Shown here: positions 8,788-17,001 of the stretch, piece after piece
Position numbering within the stretch: the stretch's first letter is position 1
How the letters are laid out: the number at the start of each line of letters is the position of its first letter
Source of the DNA: an uncultured Flavobacteriales bacterium
Lineage (GTDB): Bacteria; Bacteroidota; Bacteroidia; Flavobacteriales_D; Sanyastnellaceae
NCBI GenBank assembly: GCA_913051865.1
Contig: CAJXHE010000008.1
Coordinates: 1 to 37,104 of the forward strand
Length of the DNA: 37,104 nt
Reading direction: 5' to 3'
Made by a program: the position numbers and the translations under genes
The notes under the pieces: generated by a model
Database searches by the model: none
What the model was told of the DNA's origin: nothing
Seen by the model: the letters and a program-made list of their open reading frames with translations, nothing else

Positions 8788-9588
8788 ATGAATACATTTA
8801 AGGTTCCTACGATGGCGGAGATGATCGCTGAAGGCAAATCTCCCGAGGTGCTTTTTTGGGTGGGGTGCGCCGGTAGTTTTGACGACAGAGCCAAGAAGAT
8901 TACGAAAGCGATTGCCCAAATACTCCACCACGCAAACGTAAGTTTTGCTGTTCTGGGCGCCGAAGAGAGTTGCACAGGTGATCCGGCAAAGAGAGCGGGA
9001 AATGAATTCCTTTTCCAAATGCAAGCAGCAACAAACATCGCTGTTCTCAATGGCTATGGAATTAAGAAAATTGTGACAGGTTGCCCACACTGCTTCAACA
9101 TCATGAAAAACGAGTATCCTGAGTTGGGAGGTGAATACAAAGTGATGCACCACAGTCAGTTTATTGCGACACTTATTTCAGAAGGGAAATTAACCTTGGC
9201 TGAAGACCACCCGTTTAAGGGAAAACGAATTACGTTCCATGACCCCTGTTATTTGGGGCGGGGAAATGGTGAGTACGAAGCACCTCGATCCGTTATAGAA
9301 GCACTTGATGCAGAACTCGTGGAAATGCGTCGTTGTAAATCAAAGGGACTATGTTGTGGTGCGGGAGGGGCTCAAATGTTTAAAGAAGCGGAAAAAGGCA
9401 ATAAAGAAATCAACGAAAAGCGAACAGAAGATGTGCTCGAAACATCAGCTTCATTTGTAGCGACAGGATGTCCATTTTGCAACACAATGATGACAGACGG
9501 TGTGAAAGGTGCTGAGAAATCAGACACCGTGGATGTTCAAGACCTCGCAGAAATGATTGCATCCGCAGTGAGTATTGTACCAGAATAA
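8788..9588 (+). CDS. CCG-domain (Fe-S)-binding oxidoreductase subunit
   Basis: A soluble 266-residue protein with two cysteine-rich CCG domains, as in HdrB/HdrD, GlpC and LldE. The first has Cys27 (FWVGCAGS), Cys62 and Cys99-x2-Cys102 (TGCPHCFN); the second has Cys154 (HDPCYLGRGN), Cys189-Cys190-Gly (LCCGAGG) and the closing pair in ATGCPFCNTM. Each CCG set can hold a non-cubane or 4Fe-4S cluster. It starts 27 nt after the membrane Fe-S gene, and the two together equal one HdrD-type protein split in two, so they likely act as one complex. ATG 8788 is chosen because the following FKVPTMAEM resembles starts in related flavobacterial proteins; ATG 8812 is the alternative. Confidence 0.85.
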   Translation: MNTFKVPTMAEMIAEGKSPEVLFWVGCAGSFDDRAKKITKAIAQILHHANVSFAVLGAEESCTGDPAKRAGNEFLFQMQAATNIAVLNGYGIKKIVTGCPHCFNIMKNEYPELGGEYKVMHHSQFIATLISEGKLTLAEDHPFKGKRITFHDPCYLGRGNGEYEAPRSVIEALDAELVEMRRCKSKGLCCGAGGAQMFKEAEKGNKEINEKRTEDVLETSASFVATGCPFCNTMMTDGVKGAEKSDTVDVQDLAEMIASAVSIVPE

Positions 9589-9600
9589 AGAACTTAAAAC

Positions 9601-10347
9601 ATGTTATTAAAAGGAAAAATTGCCATTATTACGGGGGCTTCTAGAGGAATCGGAGAATCCATAGCCAGATCATTTATCGCCCAAGGTGCTACTGTTGCTT
9701 TTACATATATAGGCTCCAATGAGAGAGCAGTAGAACTGGAGAAATCTCTCACGGCGTCAGGAGGTCAGGCACGAGGATTTAAGTCAGATGCGTCAAAAAT
9801 GGAAGACGCAGAACATCTCGTAAAAGAGGTGCTTGATGCATACGGAGGAATAGATATTCTCGTAAACAATGCCGGCATCACGGATGACACATTGCTTATG
9901 CGCATGTCAGAAGACCAATGGGACAGAGTGATTAATGTGAATTTAAAAAGCTGTTTCAATCTTACAAAGTCTGTACTTCGGACGATGCTGAAAGCACGAT
10001 CAGGATCCATTATAAATATCAGCTCCGTCGTGGGCGTCCAAGGAAACGCCGGCCAAGCGAATTACGCAGCTTCCAAAGCAGGCATACTGGGTTTTACAAA
10101 ATCTGTAGCTCTAGAGCTTGGCTCGAGAAACATCCGAAGCAATGCAATAGCACCAGGTTTTATTGAGACTGAGATGACCGAAAAATTGGATGAAGCGACT
10201 GTGCAAGGATGGCGTGAAGGAATACCTCTAAAACGCGGCGGAACTCCAGAAGACGTAGCAAACGCATGTATTTTCCTAGCAAGTGATATGAGTTCTTATG
10301 TTACTGGCCAAACACTGAATGTGTGTGGAGGAATGGTTACCGCTTAA
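9601..10347 (+). CDS. fabG: 3-oxoacyl-ACP reductase (SDR family)
   Basis: Short-chain dehydrogenase/reductase of 248 residues that very likely performs the NADPH-dependent ketoacyl reduction of fatty acid synthesis. The nucleotide-binding motif TGASRGIG is at residues 11-18, NNAG at 89-92, and the catalytic set is Asn114, Ser142, Tyr155 and Lys159 (YAASK). The stretch INISSVVGVQGNAGQANYAA is nearly identical in pattern to E. coli FabG. The C-terminus GQTLNVCGGMV also fits, with Cys in place of the usual Asp of VDGG. It lies 12 nt after the CCG protein, and its end overlaps or nearly touches the next gene. Other SDR activities cannot be excluded, since no other fatty-acid gene is adjacent. Confidence 0.88.
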   Translation: MLLKGKIAIITGASRGIGESIARSFIAQGATVAFTYIGSNERAVELEKSLTASGGQARGFKSDASKMEDAEHLVKEVLDAYGGIDILVNNAGITDDTLLMRMSEDQWDRVINVNLKSCFNLTKSVLRTMLKARSGSIINISSVVGVQGNAGQANYAASKAGILGFTKSVALELGSRNIRSNAIAPGFIETEMTEKLDEATVQGWREGIPLKRGGTPEDVANACIFLASDMSSYVTGQTLNVCGGMVTA

Positions 10348-10360
10348 ACTCAAAATTATT

Positions 10361-12535
10361 GTGAGCTCCTTTTGGCCTGACATTCTCGTTGACGTTCCGA
10401 TCTTGAAGTGGGGCATTGCACTCGCAGTCGCACTTGGACTCACATTGCTTCGTTATGCGATAGGCACGGATGGCCCACAGAAAGCATGGCTAAGATGGGG
10501 GCTTGGATTGTTAAGATTGAGTGTACTCGGTGTGCTGTGCTTTTTACTTTTAGAACCTATCATAAAGACAGTCACAGTTGAGGCCGAACCAGCAACAGTG
10601 CTTCTGGTTCACGATGGGACATCCTCGCAGTGGGTTGGGAAAGACAGCACTACGAAAAGGTTGGCACTGGCAGACTGGGTGAACAAAGCTCCTCTCCCAT
10701 TTGTTGAAAATGGGTTCGAAGTAGAAAACTACATTTTCGGGACACAGTTGGTAGGGTTAAGCATCAATGATTGGGGTGATTCCATTCAAAGTTCTCAACT
10801 TTTATTTGACGCCCCACGCACAGATATCGGATCGGCTTTAGAGGGGCTTCGTGATAAATTCTCACACAGAAATATCGCTGGCGTTATTTTCACAACAGAT
10901 GGATTAAGTAACAGAGGACGAGATCCGGAATTCGGTTCACAGCTATTAGAAGTGCCTCACTTTTTTGTGGGTACAGGAGACACAACAGCTGTGAGAGATG
11001 TTCAAGTTTCCGATGTAATATGTAACGAAGTTGCGTATCTGGGTAACACATTTCCATTGGAAGCCAAAATAAAAGCTCGGGGGTTTGTGGGAGAATCAGT
11101 GATTACCTCAGTCCAAATAAATGGGGACCTGAAGGAAGAACGAATTTGGATTGTAAACGCTGGAATTGATTCTGAAAACATCCGTTTTGAGTTAGATGCT
11201 TCAACAACTGGCACATTTAAAATAGAAGTCACGAGCAGGTTACAAACTGGACAAAATGAAGCCTTAGTCGCAAACAACTCAAAAGTGACATTCATTGAGG
11301 TCCTCGAAAGCAAACGCAAAGTATTAATCGTCGCAAATGCGCCTCACCCTGATGTTGCAGCGATTAGAAAAGCTGTGACTGCAAATAAACACCAAACCCC
11401 TGAGGTGATTTTTTCGAGTGAATTAATCGATTTTGAAACATCAAGAGACAACAGCTTGCCACAGCATGACATTCTAATCCTACACAACATACCCAACAGG
11501 TTCTCTCCCGTACCTTCTTCAATTTCTGAGGCTATCGTTTCGGACACCCCTATCTTCTTTATCGGGGGAGGCACATCAGATTTATCCCAACTGCCCATTG
11601 AACGGACTGGTGTTGATATTGAAGATTCGGACTTGTTAGAGACTGTGCAAGGCGTTCCTAACCCTGGTTTCTCGCTTTTCTCCACACCAGAATCGCTGGC
11701 ATCTCATCTCATGACTTGGGCGCCCCTCAACACAACCTTTGGTGACGTGAAGGCAACTGGGTCACTGGAGGTTATGTTATACCAAACACTAGGCGCACTG
11801 AAAACCCAATGGCCACTTTGGGCTTTCAACAAAGATGCTTCAGGAAGAAGAAGCGGAATAATCGTGGGAGATGGCATATGGAGATGGCGGATGGAGAATT
11901 TCCTGCGAGACAAGAATTTTGAGGTTTTTGACGAACTCATTAACGGATCCATTCAATATCTGGTGAGCCGTGACGATATCAGACGCTTTCGTGTTGATGC
12001 TCCATCAAAACGCGATGAGGACGAACGCGTCAAGTTTTCTGCCCAGGTATATGACGCATCATTAAAGCCCACAACAGAAGTAGATATCCAGCTTACAATT
12101 AGAAACCAAAACGATCAAGAATACGATTATTATTTCTCCGTTTCAGAACAGAGATACCGCTTGGATTGTGGCAGGCTCGCTCCAGGTGAATACACATGGA
12201 ATTCATCATGCCTACTCGATGGAGAAATATATGAAGAAAATGGTTCTTTTGTCATTACATCATTAAAAGCTGAGATGAGTTCACTCCCTGCAAATCATTC
12301 CCTTTTAAAGAGACTCAGCGTTAAATCAGGTGGCGTATATCTCGGAGCATTAAGCGGGATAAACGTTAATAATAGCAAATGGAGTGAAATAGTTTTGGGA
12401 CAAACCCAAAAGAGAAGCATCTTGCATGAATTTACAGAACGCGTTGACTTAATTCGGTTTGATTTGATTTTGTGGCTTGTAATTGTAGCAATGTCTATCG
12501 AATGGGTGGTGAGAAGACGCCAAGGAGGATACTGA
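10361..12535 (+). CDS. membrane-anchored VWA-like protein
   Basis: Large membrane protein (724 residues from GTG 10361). Two N-terminal helices (about 15-33 and 45-66) precede a von Willebrand A-like domain with a metal-site motif DGTSS (85-89) and the later FTTDGLSNRGRDP; a long exported part holds beta-sandwich-like segments, and one C-terminal helix (about 698-716) ends in a positive tail RRRQ. This order (two helices, VWA, Ig-like repeats, C-terminal helix) is known from Bacteroidota proteins of unknown role resembling the BatA/BatB neighbourhood. ATG 10319 would overlap fabG by 29 nt and is the other possible start. It follows fabG on the same strand and is probably in the same transcription unit. 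Function not known. Confidence 0.75.
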   Translation: MSSFWPDILVDVPILKWGIALAVALGLTLLRYAIGTDGPQKAWLRWGLGLLRLSVLGVLCFLLLEPIIKTVTVEAEPATVLLVHDGTSSQWVGKDSTTKRLALADWVNKAPLPFVENGFEVENYIFGTQLVGLSINDWGDSIQSSQLLFDAPRTDIGSALEGLRDKFSHRNIAGVIFTTDGLSNRGRDPEFGSQLLEVPHFFVGTGDTTAVRDVQVSDVICNEVAYLGNTFPLEAKIKARGFVGESVITSVQINGDLKEERIWIVNAGIDSENIRFELDASTTGTFKIEVTSRLQTGQNEALVANNSKVTFIEVLESKRKVLIVANAPHPDVAAIRKAVTANKHQTPEVIFSSELIDFETSRDNSLPQHDILILHNIPNRFSPVPSSISEAIVSDTPIFFIGGGTSDLSQLPIERTGVDIEDSDLLETVQGVPNPGFSLFSTPESLASHLMTWAPLNTTFGDVKATGSLEVMLYQTLGALKTQWPLWAFNKDASGRRSGIIVGDGIWRWRMENFLRDKNFEVFDELINGSIQYLVSRDDIRRFRVDAPSKRDEDERVKFSAQVYDASLKPTTEVDIQLTIRNQNDQEYDYYFSVSEQRYRLDCGRLAPGEYTWNSSCLLDGEIYEENGSFVITSLKAEMSSLPANHSLLKRLSVKSGGVYLGALSGINVNNSKWSEIVLGQTQKRSILHEFTERVDLIRFDLILWLVIVAMSIEWVVRRRQGGY

Positions 12536-12585
12536 TCTCAGAACTAAATATAACATTTTAAGATTTTAAATAAATACATTTCACC

Positions 12586-13422
12586 ATGTCAACACAACAA
12601 GAAGCAGAGAAGAAACGGATCAAACTAATCATCGGGTCCGCATTAATAATTTTGCCCGTCATTTTTCTATGGAGCTCATTAACATACACCATCAGTTCAG
12701 GGCATGCCGGTCTTATTTTCCATACTTTCGGCAACGGAGTGGATGCTGAAGCGCCTGCTATGAAAAGTGGATTCCACATTAAAGCGCCATGGGACAAAGT
12801 CTACGAATACGAAATAAGACAACAAGAGCTTTTTGAAAACCTTGAAGTCCTTTCATCGAACTTACTGAAGATTAAGATGGATATGACCGTCTTCTATCAG
12901 CCGACATACGACAAGCTAGGTTATTTAGAGATCGAAAGAGGAAATCGTTATGAGTCAAAGGTGATTCAGCCTGCCATGAGATCTGTTGCCCGAGAGGTGA
13001 TCGCTCAATATCTCCCTGAAGAGTTTAATACGACAAAAAGAGAAGAGATACAGTTGGAAATAGAAACACGTTTGGAAGAAAAACTTTCTAATAACTTCAT
13101 TCAACTGAATGACGTTCTGATCAGAAATATCGAGCTTCCGCTCACCTTAGAACAAGCCATTGAAAGAAAGCTTCAACAGGAACAAGAGTCCTTGGAATAC
13201 GAATTCCGTATAGAGAAAGCCTCAAAAGAAGCTGATCGCAAGAGAATAGAAGCTGAGGGTATCCGAGATTTCCAAAACATCGTCTCTCAGAGTATTTCAG
13301 ATGAATTACTCCAATGGAAAGGTATCGAAGCCACCACAATTCTCGCTGAAAGCAACAATGCTAAAGTGGTCGTCATCGGATCTGGAGACGATGGTCTTCC
13401 GCTTATTTTAGGAGGTAACTAG
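12586..13422 (+). CDS. prohibitin / SPFH family membrane protein
   Basis: A 278-residue SPFH (band 7) protein. One N-terminal membrane helix (about 13-33) leads into the SPFH domain (YTISSGHAGLIFHTFG, then FHIKAPWDKVYEYEIRQQE, typical of prohibitins), followed by a charged alpha-helical coiled coil (about 180-235, QQEQESLEYEFRIEKASKEA) and a short C-terminal ILAESNNAKVVVIGSG segment. Prohibitins form large membrane rings and often act with the FtsH protease; ftsH lies 6 kb away on the other strand but is not in the same unit. It starts 50 nt after the VWA gene and is followed by a strong terminator, so it ends the plus-strand run. Confidence 0.9.
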   Translation: MSTQQEAEKKRIKLIIGSALIILPVIFLWSSLTYTISSGHAGLIFHTFGNGVDAEAPAMKSGFHIKAPWDKVYEYEIRQQELFENLEVLSSNLLKIKMDMTVFYQPTYDKLGYLEIERGNRYESKVIQPAMRSVAREVIAQYLPEEFNTTKREEIQLEIETRLEEKLSNNFIQLNDVLIRNIELPLTLEQAIERKLQQEQESLEYEFRIEKASKEADRKRIEAEGIRDFQNIVSQSISDELLQWKGIEATTILAESNNAKVVVIGSGDDGLPLILGGN

Positions 13423-13448
13423 ACAGACGCAACAAAAAACATTAATCC

Positions 13449-13482
13449 AAAAAAAGGTTCGCTTCAACAGCGAACCTTTTTT
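13449..13482. terminator. bidirectional Rho-independent terminator
   Basis: A nine-base-pair perfect stem (AGGTTCGCT at 13455-13463 with AGCGAACCT at 13469-13477) closes the loop TCAAC. It is preceded by an A-run and followed by a T-run, so it can stop transcription of the prohibitin gene on the plus strand and of rpmB on the minus strand. Confidence 0.9.
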
Positions 13483-13511
13483 AATGCTTTATACTTAAGC
13501 GTAATACTTAA

Positions 13512-13556
13512 ATGTAGTGGGGGAATTGGTTAATCGACCGGACTCAAAACCCGATC
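13512..13556 (+). other. tRNA-Leu(CAA)-like fragment, probably a relic
   Basis: This stretch looks like the 5' half of a leucine tRNA. GGGGGAATTGGTTAATCG has the spacing and GGAATTGG core of a D-arm, and ACTCAAAAC has a seven-base anticodon loop CTCAAAA with anticodon CAA, U33 and A37. The anticodon stem is weak: only three G-C pairs hold, with mismatches at the top (A/C) and bottom (C/A). No variable arm, T-arm (GGTTCGANTCC) or CCA end follows; the sequence runs into AT-rich DNA. It is therefore not a working tRNA by this reading. It could be chance similarity or the remnant of an excision or duplication event. Confidence 0.35.
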
Positions 13557-13579
13557 AATTTATATCCGAAAAACAGATA

Positions 13580-13825
13580 CTATGCTTTCTCAACAAAAAG
13601 GCCGGCTTCTTTGGCGCGATTCATCGCGTTCACGATACCGATTTTATTAATCGTACGCATCGCAGCAGTAGATACGCGTAACGTAACCCATCTATCTTCT
13701 TCTGAAATATAAAAACGTTTACGTTGAAGGTTTGGATAAAAACGACGCTTCGTCCTCGCTTTTGAGTGACTCACGTTGTTACCAACCATCACTTTCTTTC
13801 CTGTTATCTGACAAATACGGCTCAT
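13580..13825 (-). CDS. rpmB: 50S ribosomal protein L28
   Basis: Full-length 81-residue bL28, a large-subunit protein. The N-terminus [20 protein letters not shown] and the basic [17 protein letters not shown] segment are the family hallmarks, with the conserved [15 protein letters not shown] near the end. It follows pncC on the same strand, the order known from Bacteroidota. In many relatives rpmG, a DUF4295 gene and ftsY come next; here only a terminator and a tRNA-like fragment follow. It has its own promoter overlapping the end of pncC. Confidence 0.97.
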   Translation of the reverse strand: MSRICQITGKKVMVGNNVSHSKARTKRRFYPNLQRKRFYISEEDRWVTLRVSTAAMRTINKIGIVNAMNRAKEAGLFVEKA

Positions 13826-13843
13826 GACTAAAAATTTAGGACT

Positions 13844-13875
13844 GCAAAGAAACGACTTTTTTCGTATTCAACCAA
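13844..13875 (-). promoter_or_regulatory. promoter of rpmB
   Basis: On the minus strand a TTG (13875-13873) is followed after 20 nt by TTTCTTTGC (13852-13844), which matches the Bacteroidota -33/-7 arrangement TTG-N17-23-TAnnTTTG with one mismatch (T for A). It lies 18 nt before the rpmB start codon and partly overlaps the last codons of pncC, so L28 can be made independently of the upstream genes. Confidence 0.6.
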
Positions 13876-14341
13876 CACTTAACACATGTCTCTTCACCGT
13901 TTCTTCAATATAATCAAAAGTCTTAAGGACAACGGCTTCGACAATGGCTTTTCTGTCCCCCTCAAAAGACACAGTCCATGACTCGCAAAAGCCTGGCCCT
14001 GCTATTGAAATACATACCGTTCCTACTGGCGTTTCGTCAGTCCCTCCACCGGGACCAGCGATACCAGATGTGGCAATGGCAAAATCAACATTTAATACTT
14101 TTCTACATCCTTGCGCCATTTGGGCAACAACTTCTTCACTTACAACACCTTTATCTGCGATTGTTTGTTCACTCACTCCCAGTACAGATACCTTCACATC
14201 TTCTGCATACGCAACAATGGCACCACGGAAATATCTACTGGAGCCAGGAACGGAGCTAATCGCCTTCGCGATCGCTCCGCCCGTTAAACTCTCAGCAGTA
14301 CCAATTGTTAAAGAGGTCTGTATAAAACTAGTCAACTGCAA
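13868..14341 (-). CDS. pncC: nicotinamide-nucleotide amidohydrolase PncC (CinA C-terminal domain only)
   Basis: A 157-residue CinA C-terminal domain protein. PncC deamidates nicotinamide mononucleotide to nicotinate mononucleotide in NAD recycling. Motifs: [11 protein letters not shown] near the N-terminus, the central [12 protein letters not shown], and the glycine-rich [18 protein letters not shown]. There is no ATG in frame: the usable starts are TTG codons at 14341 and 14335, and an in-frame stop lies just upstream. The gene begins inside the last codons of the T9SS protein gene (14-nt overlap), so translation is probably coupled to it. Many flavobacteria have a full-length CinA (about 415 residues) next to rpmB; the N-terminal molybdopterin-binding-like domain is missing here. 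Confidence 0.88.
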   Translation of the reverse strand: MQLTSFIQTSLTIGTAESLTGGAIAKAISSVPGSSRYFRGAIVAYAEDVKVSVLGVSEQTIADKGVVSEEVVAQMAQGCRKVLNVDFAIATSGIAGPGGGTDETPVGTVCISIAGPGFCESWTVSFEGDRKAIVEAVVLKTFDYIEETVKRHVLSVG

Positions 14342-16256
14342 GACGTACCACCGTATTTACATCTCCTTGTGATATCTCTACGAGATAAATACCTGCAGAG
14401 AGATCGGAAATATTAACTTGCTCTACCATAGAAGTCGTGTTCCATTGAAGAATGGTGCGGCCGTTAAAGTCAACAATTCTGACAGCATGCGCGCCAGGTC
14501 GATCAATGACGATATCGAAAGATGATGAAGCTGGGTTTGGGTATATCATGACTTCTCCATCTTCAAATGGTTCTGAAACGCCTACCCAGTCATTAAATTC
14601 GATATCTGAACAATCTCCCAAGTCTGCAACTGCAACTCTAAGATGAACAATGTCATTTAAATCTACTGGATCTAGGTCGCCACGTACATGAAGACCTGGC
14701 TCAAAGTCTCTTTGGTAAATAATTTCGAGATGGTCCGCTATATCTGGAGCCAAAGATCCAAAGACAGATTCATACCCATCAAAGTCAAGGTCAGGCGTTA
14801 AATCACATGCATCCTCTGTATTCCAAGTTGAGCCATTGTCTGTTGAGTTTACGAGATATAAATGACGGTAGTTCTGAGACCCTGTCGAGTAGTCCTCTCG
14901 TATTGCAGAGTAGGTTACAAACAAATCACCTGCTTCATTAGATCCCATACTTGGAATTCCAGCAAGGTTGACAAAATATGCAGCGATTTCATCTTCAAGA
15001 TCAAGTGTTCCGCTTTCATCGATGTCATATGCGTATGCGATAGTCAAAGAGCTATCGATGCCATAACTCTGATTCCAGTATTCGAGGCCATTTGTTCCAG
15101 GAAAGAAACTGAAGTTATCGTCAACCGTATCTGCATCCATGTAATACATGCCACCGAAGACCACATGCACCAAACCGTTTTGGTCTACATGAACATCCCC
15201 AGATCCATCTGAATTAAGATATTCTTGGAATATTCCATCCCCATCAAAGTCCTCACCTTCATCCACAGGAAGTCCCATATCTGTCACATAATTATCTACA
15301 GGGAAATCAATCACAGGTGTGTACTCCCAGTTGTCTCCATTGTCCTCAGAAATCATCACGAATGTATCCATGAGGTCATTAAATACAGTAAACGCAACAA
15401 CTCCTTCACGTGCGTGTATGGCATACGTATCACCACTGAAACCGACAAAATTTGTTGTGTCTAATGCAGGGAAAGTTGACTGCTCCCAGGTAACCCCTGC
15501 GTCCAGTGAACGGTAATACAGAAGCGCGCCATCTTGCCCTTCATACAACACTCCTCCATTGGCTACAGGTGTCGAAACACCAATCACATGAATCGTATTG
15601 CCGTCAGGACCACTTGTCGCGACTCTAGGCCAAAGCACGCCCAATGGACCATCCATAGGAATGCTCATTTCACTCCAAGCATCACCACTTCCTGCTGTTC
15701 TAGAAGTCATTAGAAAAGGGGTGTCAATACCAGGATGAGTAATACTTAACTCTAATCCAGAACCCGTGTGAGCGATAGACGCCCATCCACAACGCACACT
15801 TTCTATTCTTTCATAAGGTTGCTCTTCCCACACTTCTCCATCAAAGAAATTATATCCAGTGCCTCGATCAGGAAAAGTACCCGTTTCGAGACTCATGTTC
15901 CAACCTGCACTAATTGCACTCCCAGACCCTACGAGTCTGTCGTCAATCGCAGCATTTGATTGAAGATCGTATTGTGTTAATCCTATAATTTGTCTTTGCA
16001 CAACCAAAGCACGTGTTTGAATGTTTTCAAGCTGCCCTATCTTTCCTTCTTCAGAGAAAGGAACCTGTGGAACCTCTGTGAATCCGTCCATTGCTTTTGT
16101 AGGCATCAATTTTGAAACCCTAGCTTCTACCGCCACTTGAGGGATCTCACTGAGTGAAAAAGAAGGAGATGTTGGTGTTTCTTGCGCTTGAAAAGGTGCG
16201 TACACTGCCAAGGATAAAAGGGAAAATATAGAAAACTGAAGTAATAATTTTTTCAT
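14328..16256 (-). CDS. secreted protein with BNR-like repeats and T9SS sorting domain
   Basis: A 642-residue exported protein. The signal peptide is [20 protein letters not shown], ending near QAQ. The middle contains sialidase/BNR-type Asp-box-like motifs (SLDAGVTW at 250-257, SEDNGDNW at 303-310, STDNGSTW at 471-478), which suggest a beta-propeller. Acidic calcium-loop-like segments occur ([19 protein letters not shown], about 336-354, and [13 protein letters not shown], about 411-423). The last about 75 residues, starting YPNPASSSF, form a typical type A T9SS C-terminal sorting domain ([23 protein letters not shown]), so it is exported by the type IX system and processed. The ligand is unknown. 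It sits between psd and pncC, an unusual place for such a gene. Confidence 0.9.
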   Translation of the reverse strand: MKKLLLQFSIFSLLSLAVYAPFQAQETPTSPSFSLSEIPQVAVEARVSKLMPTKAMDGFTEVPQVPFSEEGKIGQLENIQTRALVVQRQIIGLTQYDLQSNAAIDDRLVGSGSAISAGWNMSLETGTFPDRGTGYNFFDGEVWEEQPYERIESVRCGWASIAHTGSGLELSITHPGIDTPFLMTSRTAGSGDAWSEMSIPMDGPLGVLWPRVATSGPDGNTIHVIGVSTPVANGGVLYEGQDGALLYYRSLDAGVTWEQSTFPALDTTNFVGFSGDTYAIHAREGVVAFTVFNDLMDTFVMISEDNGDNWEYTPVIDFPVDNYVTDMGLPVDEGEDFDGDGIFQEYLNSDGSGDVHVDQNGLVHVVFGGMYYMDADTVDDNFSFFPGTNGLEYWNQSYGIDSSLTIAYAYDIDESGTLDLEDEIAAYFVNLAGIPSMGSNEAGDLFVTYSAIREDYSTGSQNYRHLYLVNSTDNGSTWNTEDACDLTPDLDFDGYESVFGSLAPDIADHLEIIYQRDFEPGLHVRGDLDPVDLNDIVHLRVAVADLGDCSDIEFNDWVGVSEPFEDGEVMIYPNPASSSFDIVIDRPGAHAVRIVDFNGRTILQWNTTSMVEQVNISDLSAGIYLVEISQGDVNTVVRLAVD

Positions 16257-16344
16257 AGAATTAAAATTTGATGTAATTTATACTTGACAAGCTAATACAA
16301 TCTTACACCACACCGAAATTTTTAAAGGATCAATTCCTGTAGCG

Positions 16345-17001
16345 TTATCCTTTTAGCGTCGCTATAATTGTCTCTCTTCCTGTCACTTTCTCATCAATTC
16401 CTATATGAATATCTGCATCCAAGGGCAGGTATACATCAATCCTAGAACCGAATTTAATAAAGCCCACTTCCTCACCTTTCACAAGGTTTTGTCCTGGTTT
16501 GATATAATATCTTATCCTACGCGCGACTGCTCCGGCGATCTGGCGAAACAACACTTCTCCTTGTGCGCACTCAACAACAAATGTCGTTCGTTCATTCTCT
16601 AAACTGCTCTTTGGATGCCATGCCACCAAATATTTTCCAGCATGGTATTTTGCGTATTTTACAATGCCAGCCATCGGTGTCCATTGACAGTGAACGTTTA
16701 GAGGACTCATGAAAATGCTAACTTGAATTCTCTCATCCTTAAAGTACTCTGGCTCAACCACCTTCTCAATCACCACGACTTTACCATCACTTGGTGCAAT
16801 CACATCTCCAACAGCACCAGTCGGAATACGCTTAGGGATTCGGAAAAATTGAGCGAATAAAATAAAAATGACTGAAGCACAAAACCAGACAATCCACAAG
16901 GCCATATCCGGCACATCAAGCGCGAATAATACTGCGGAAATTGTTGCTGATATAAGCAGCACCAAGCCCAATGGAATAAAACCTTCCCTATGTAATGTCA
17001 T
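16345..17001 (-). CDS. psd: phosphatidylserine decarboxylase, proenzyme
   Basis: Makes phosphatidylethanolamine from phosphatidylserine. The 218-residue length and two N-terminal membrane helices (about 9-28 and 34-52) fit the short Psd type. The self-cleavage site is FGSR (Ser186 becomes the pyruvoyl group), the counterpart of LGST in longer Psds. IAPSDGKV (68-75), MSPLNVHCQWTP and GEEVGFIKFGSRIDVYLP are the other family blocks. The start overlaps the cdsA stop by ATGA, so the two lipid genes are translationally coupled. It is followed by 88 nt without a gene before the T9SS protein. Confidence 0.93.
   Translation of the reverse strand: MTLHREGFIPLGLVLLISATISAVLFALDVPDMALWIVWFCASVIFILFAQFFRIPKRIPTGAVGDVIAPSDGKVVVIEKVVEPEYFKDERIQVSIFMSPLNVHCQWTPMAGIVKYAKYHAGKYLVAWHPKSSLENERTTFVVECAQGEVLFRQIAGAVARRIRYYIKPGQNLVKGEEVGFIKFGSRIDVYLPLDADIHIGIDEKVTGRETIIATLKG

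Noticed and set aside
13494-13516. Direct repeat ATACTTAA flanking GCGTA near the terminator
   Set aside because: Two copies of eight bases in AT-rich DNA are too short to indicate a mobile element or a CRISPR.
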